From: an uncultured Clostridia bacterium
Lineage (GTDB): Bacteria; Bacillota; Clostridia; TANB77; CAG-465
DNA length: 64,000 nucleotides
Assembly (NCBI GenBank): GCA_934169925.1
Contig: CAKPOO010000001.1
Coordinates: forward strand, 150,452-214,451
Reading direction: 5' to 3'
Numbering within the stretch: position 1 is the first letter of the stretch; each line of letters opens with the position of its first letter. Below are positions 61,198 to 64,000 of the stretch, in pieces. The notes below the pieces were generated by a model. The model saw nothing but the letters and a program-made list of their open reading frames with translations. It made no database searches and was not told the DNA's origin. A program made the position numbers and the translations under genes.

Positions 61198-61274
61198 AAT
61201 CCCTAACCTCTTTTTTAATATACTTCGATTATATCTTAAAATATAAAAAAAATAAAGGGTTTTTGTGTATTTTA

Positions 61275-61307
61275 AAAAAATTATAGCGTGCAAATTGCAC
61301 GCTATAT
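61275..61307 (-). terminator. Terminator after the repeat-protein gene
   Basis: TATAGCGTGCAA pairs with TTGCACGCTATA (12 bp, near-perfect palindrome), followed by T7 on the minus strand. Confidence 0.92.
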
Positions 61308-61344
61308 TTAAGGCTGTATAAATATTTTTTATAACATTTAATTT

Positions 61345-64000
61345 TTACGGTACTAAATAAATCTTTTTAATTGTTACATCACCTGTATGTGCAAATCCAA
61401 ATCTTAAATATTTATTTCCTTCATTGTTAATACTAAAATATGTACTATGGTTAGTATATGTTGTTCCTGACGCAAGTCTAATAAAATCTTGAAAACTTCC
61501 AAAATTATTCCAGTCATTTTCTATATAGCTATTAGTATCAATAAAATTCAAAGTTATAGTATTATATTCATATGAAGCTTTAGGGTTTGAATCTAACACA
61601 ATTCTTATTTCAGAATAGTTATTTGTATTTACTGGTACTTGTGTACCTACATATGTTCTCATGTCATTGTAAGGATTACTTATATATATACCTGTATTTA
61701 ATTTTGCATTTACAGTTCCAGTGCTAGAAGCATGTTTTCCTTTACAGAAATCATAATATTTTATATTTCCATAATAATCTTCTCCTGCATTACCCATATT
61801 ATTAAATGTACTTAAATTAGTATAGTCAAATAACACAGTCCATGCTTTCCAATGTGCATATAAGGTTATATTACTAGATGGTGTATATGTTTCTCCTGCT
61901 CCACCAACTCTAGTTCCTCCACTAGCTGATGTGTACCATCCCATAAAACTATATAAATTTCTATCATTTGGTGTTTTTAATGTTGTACTATATCCAGTAG
62001 TAACAGTTGAAGTAGAACTTGTTTGTCCACTACCATTATAATTAAATGTTACAGTATAATTATTAGACTTACATCCTGCAGTCAGAGAATAATCATTTTT
62101 TGGCATTTTAAATGTATATGGATTTGCTGTACTTACTAAACTTCCATCATTTTCTCTCCATCCAGTAAATGTATAACCATTCTTTACATTTGCTTTAACA
62201 GTTATATTTGTGCTTTCTTTATACCATCCAATTTCTTTATACCATGCAAAGCTACCATCATTTGTATATGTAGTATCATTATTGCCTCTTTCAACTTCAA
62301 TTGAATTTACTCCTTCACTTAGATCTGCGATTACATATAAACGATGTTCTGATAAATGAGTATTATCTATATGTAAATCCAAAGTATAATCACTTGCAGG
62401 CATTGTAAATGTATACGTAGTTGATGAACTTATAATTTTTCCATTTGGATGTCCTACACTATCATACCAATAAACTTTTCCTCCAGGACAATTATTAGTA
62501 TCAACTTCAGCAGAAACTGTAACTTGACTACCTGCAGCAACTGAAGATTCAGATAATGACGAAGAAGTAAATTCTTTACCATTTACCCAAAATTTAGTTG
62601 CTGATACACTTCCCCATACAGTTAATTTGTGCATAGTAGAAGAAGTTGTTGCTGTTAAAGTATAATTTCCTAATGGTAATGTAAATGTATATGGATTAGC
62701 TGTACTTACAATTTTACCACTTGAATCTTTCCAACCTGTAAAATTATATCCGGACTTTAAATTTGCTTTTATTGTTATATTTCTTCCAGCTATATCATTT
62801 GAAACATTATTTGATGTATATGTATTAATATCATGACCTGTTTGCTGCAATGATGTTAAATGATCCCACGAATCAGCTTTTAAAGAAAAAGTATAATTAT
62901 TTAACCATTCATTATCTATATGTAAATTTATCATATAGTTTTTTTCAGGCATTGTAAATGTATAAGTTAACGATGAACTCAATAAAGTACCATCAGGAAA
63001 ACCTTTTGAATCATACCAATAAGCTTTTCCATTCGGACACCAATTATTATTGATTTTTGTTGAAAGAGTAACTTGGCTACCAGATGGAATGCTCAAACTT
63101 GTATAAACATCACCATCATATTTTACACCATTTATCATCAACTCACTTGAATACATACTTCCACTTATTTTTAAAGTATAATTACTTTGTGTCCATTTTG
63201 CTTTTAATGTTAAATCTACATTTAAATATACATTTTCATTTACTCCAAATATTATTTCATAATTATTTGATGTATATCCAGCTATATACAACATAATCAT
63301 TTTATAATCTATATATGTTACCTTTCCATCTCCATCTATATCTGCTCTTGAAACATTTATGTCATAGTTTGTTTTATTAGATAAATAACTTAATAATCTT
63401 ACTCCATCTCTAGAGTCTATAGTATTATCACCATTTACGTCTCCTAATAAAGAATTATTACTAAATCTACTATAATTATAATACTTTGATGTTCCCCAAC
63501 CTGTAAATTTATAACCTGACTTAGTTGGTGTTGGTAATGTTGCTGCACTATAATAGTAATCAGCTGTTAATGTTGCTGCTCCTGTTCCATAAGTATATGT
63601 TGTTGGATTTGCTGTTGTGCTTGATATACTTCCAGATCCACTTAAGCTCCATGATCTAAATGTTCCTGTTGAAGATACACTTGTTACACTACAACTTCCT
63701 CCGTCTGCATTTAATGTTGCTTTATAACTTGATGCTGGTGCACTTATGCTTTTTGTTGTTCCATAGTTTTGCGTATATGTACTATTTCCTGGATTTACTG
63801 TTAAAGTATATGAATTTGCAGTTCCACTAAATCCTGCTTTAACTGTTGTCGCTGCATTTATTGTTCCAGATGTTGGTGTCCAACCTGTAAACTTAGATAT
63901 ATATCCTGATACAGATTTTGTTGATGCAGTTACTGTTCTTCCATCTTGGTTTCCATATTTTAATGTTAATACGTTATTACTTACTGAATATGTAGTATTA
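61345..64000 (-). CDS. Secreted repeat protein with dockerin module and InlB-type repeats (5' end outside window)
   Basis: The frame is open from the window edge through to the stop at 61345, giving at least 884 residues; the first internal ATG is not the real start. N-terminal visible part: Thr/Ser/Asn-rich InlB/LGFP-like repeats (KSGYKFTGW type). Then a dockerin type I pair at about 63305-63455 on the minus strand: GDVNGDNTIDSRDG and ADIDGDGKVTYIDY, two Ca-binding F-hand loops. After this come two long copies of a novel-looking repeat (HIDNxx; TANPYTFTLPxGNYTLTA). An InlB B-repeat (GWYTSASGG, AHWKAW) and a C-terminal beta domain ending IKKIYLVP complete it. It is probably secreted; the signal peptide lies beyond the edge. 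Dockerin suggests attachment to a cohesin-bearing partner. Confidence 0.85.
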   Translation of the reverse strand, partial: NTTYSVSNNVLTLKYGNQDGRTVTASTKSVSGYISKFTGWTPTSGTINAATTVKAGFSGTANSYTLTVNPGNSTYTQNYGTTKSISAPASSYKATLNADGGSCSVTSVSSTGTFRSWSLSGSGSISSTTANPTTYTYGTGAATLTADYYYSAATLPTPTKSGYKFTGWGTSKYYNYSRFSNNSLLGDVNGDNTIDSRDGVRLLSYLSNKTNYDINVSRADIDGDGKVTYIDYKMIMLYIAGYTSNNYEIIFGVNENVYLNVDLTLKAKWTQSNYTLKISGSMYSSELMINGVKYDGDVYTSLSIPSGSQVTLSTKINNNWCPNGKAYWYDSKGFPDGTLLSSSLTYTFTMPEKNYMINLHIDNEWLNNYTFSLKADSWDHLTSLQQTGHDINTYTSNNVSNDIAGRNITIKANLKSGYNFTGWKDSSGKIVSTANPYTFTLPLGNYTLTATTSSTMHKLTVWGSVSATKFWVNGKEFTSSSLSESSVAAGSQVTVSAEVDTNNCPGGKVYWYDSVGHPNGKIISSSTTYTFTMPASDYTLDLHIDNTHLSEHRLYVIADLSEGVNSIEVERGNNDTTYTNDGSFAWYKEIGWYKESTNITVKANVKNGYTFTGWRENDGSLVSTANPYTFKMPKNDYSLTAGCKSNNYTVTFNYNGSGQTSSTSTVTTGYSTTLKTPNDRNLYSFMGWYTSASGGTRVGGAGETYTPSSNITLYAHWKAWTVLFDYTNLSTFNNMGNAGEDYYGNIKYYDFCKGKHASSTGTVNAKLNTGIYISNPYNDMRTYVGTQVPVNTNNYSEIRIVLDSNPKASYEYNTITLNFIDTNSYIENDWNNFGSFQDFIRLASGTTYTNHSTYFSINNEGNKYLRFGFAHTGDVTIKKIYLVP

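Noticed and set aside
1..64000. CRISPR array
   Set aside because: No series of regularly spaced identical repeats with unique spacers was found; the short repeats noted are only two or three copies.

Overview
The window is one stretch of bacterial chromosome with very low GC (roughly a quarter to 30%). It uses the standard bacterial code: TGA, TAA and TAG all act as stops, and Trp is TGG. Shine-Dalgarno sites (AGGAGG, GGTGAT), sigma-A type promoters with 17-bp spacers and U-tract hairpin terminators are easy to see between genes. The gene content points to an AT-rich Clostridia-type Firmicute, possibly an uncultivated gut lineage: RNase Y, YmdB, WhiA, RsgA, the WalJ-RlmH pair, a DUF4364 protein, YitT, a LexA-boxed LysM protein and a dockerin-bearing repeat protein. 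The lineage is an inference from gene families, not a sequence match.

About 1-30.4 kb is a dense housekeeping region. It holds trmL and ftsZ facing a shortened glmU; mtaB overlapping a CapA-like gene; an M23 peptidase, rsgA and rpe; a phosphofructokinase; tRNA-Trp(CCA); priA; a tandem GDPD protein; rny and ymdB; cysE; then the convergent operon small ORF-murA-walJ-rlmH. After these come rpmE, prmC-whiA (overlapping), hemW-polA-lytic transglycosylase, yebC and a membrane-anchored degenerate nuclease-fold protein.

About 30.4-34.9 kb is accessory in character. A 1.1-kb gene-free, extremely AT-rich stretch carries a structured RNA candidate, an orphan promoter, ORF debris and three copies of a degenerate motif. 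Next is a run of poorly conserved minus-strand genes: an HD protein, two small proteins, a frameshifted phospholipase-C-like gene and a secreted DNA-entry type nuclease. From 35 to 42 kb follow YitT, a Xer-type recombinase, a YneA-like LysM protein under a promoter bracketed by two identical LexA-type boxes, a YigZ gene that looks leaderless, and the clpX-clpP-tig cluster.

From 42 to 50 kb lies a cyclic beta-1,2-glucan synthase system split into two translationally coupled genes. Behind it is a decayed dinD (SOS) gene absent from ordinary ORF calling. From 50 to 61 kb are typA, a tandem OB-fold SSB-like gene, cmk-plsC, a DUF4364 regulator, serS, engB, a pilin-like protein, a TVP38/DedA membrane protein, dapA and a receiver-pseudokinase fusion. 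The window closes inside a large secreted repeat protein that reads open through the edge and contains a dockerin module.

Several core proteins are unusually short or lack a signature: GlmU without its acetyltransferase end, WhiA with a shortened N-terminal half, FtsZ without the usual C-terminal peptide, PolA without proofreading residues, and PlsC with HX4E in place of HX4D. This suggests lineage-specific reduction. The most unusual items are the SOS-controlled LysM gene together with the decayed dinD, the split glucan synthase, the dockerin repeat protein, the receiver-pseudokinase and the repeat-bearing 1.1-kb intergenic region.
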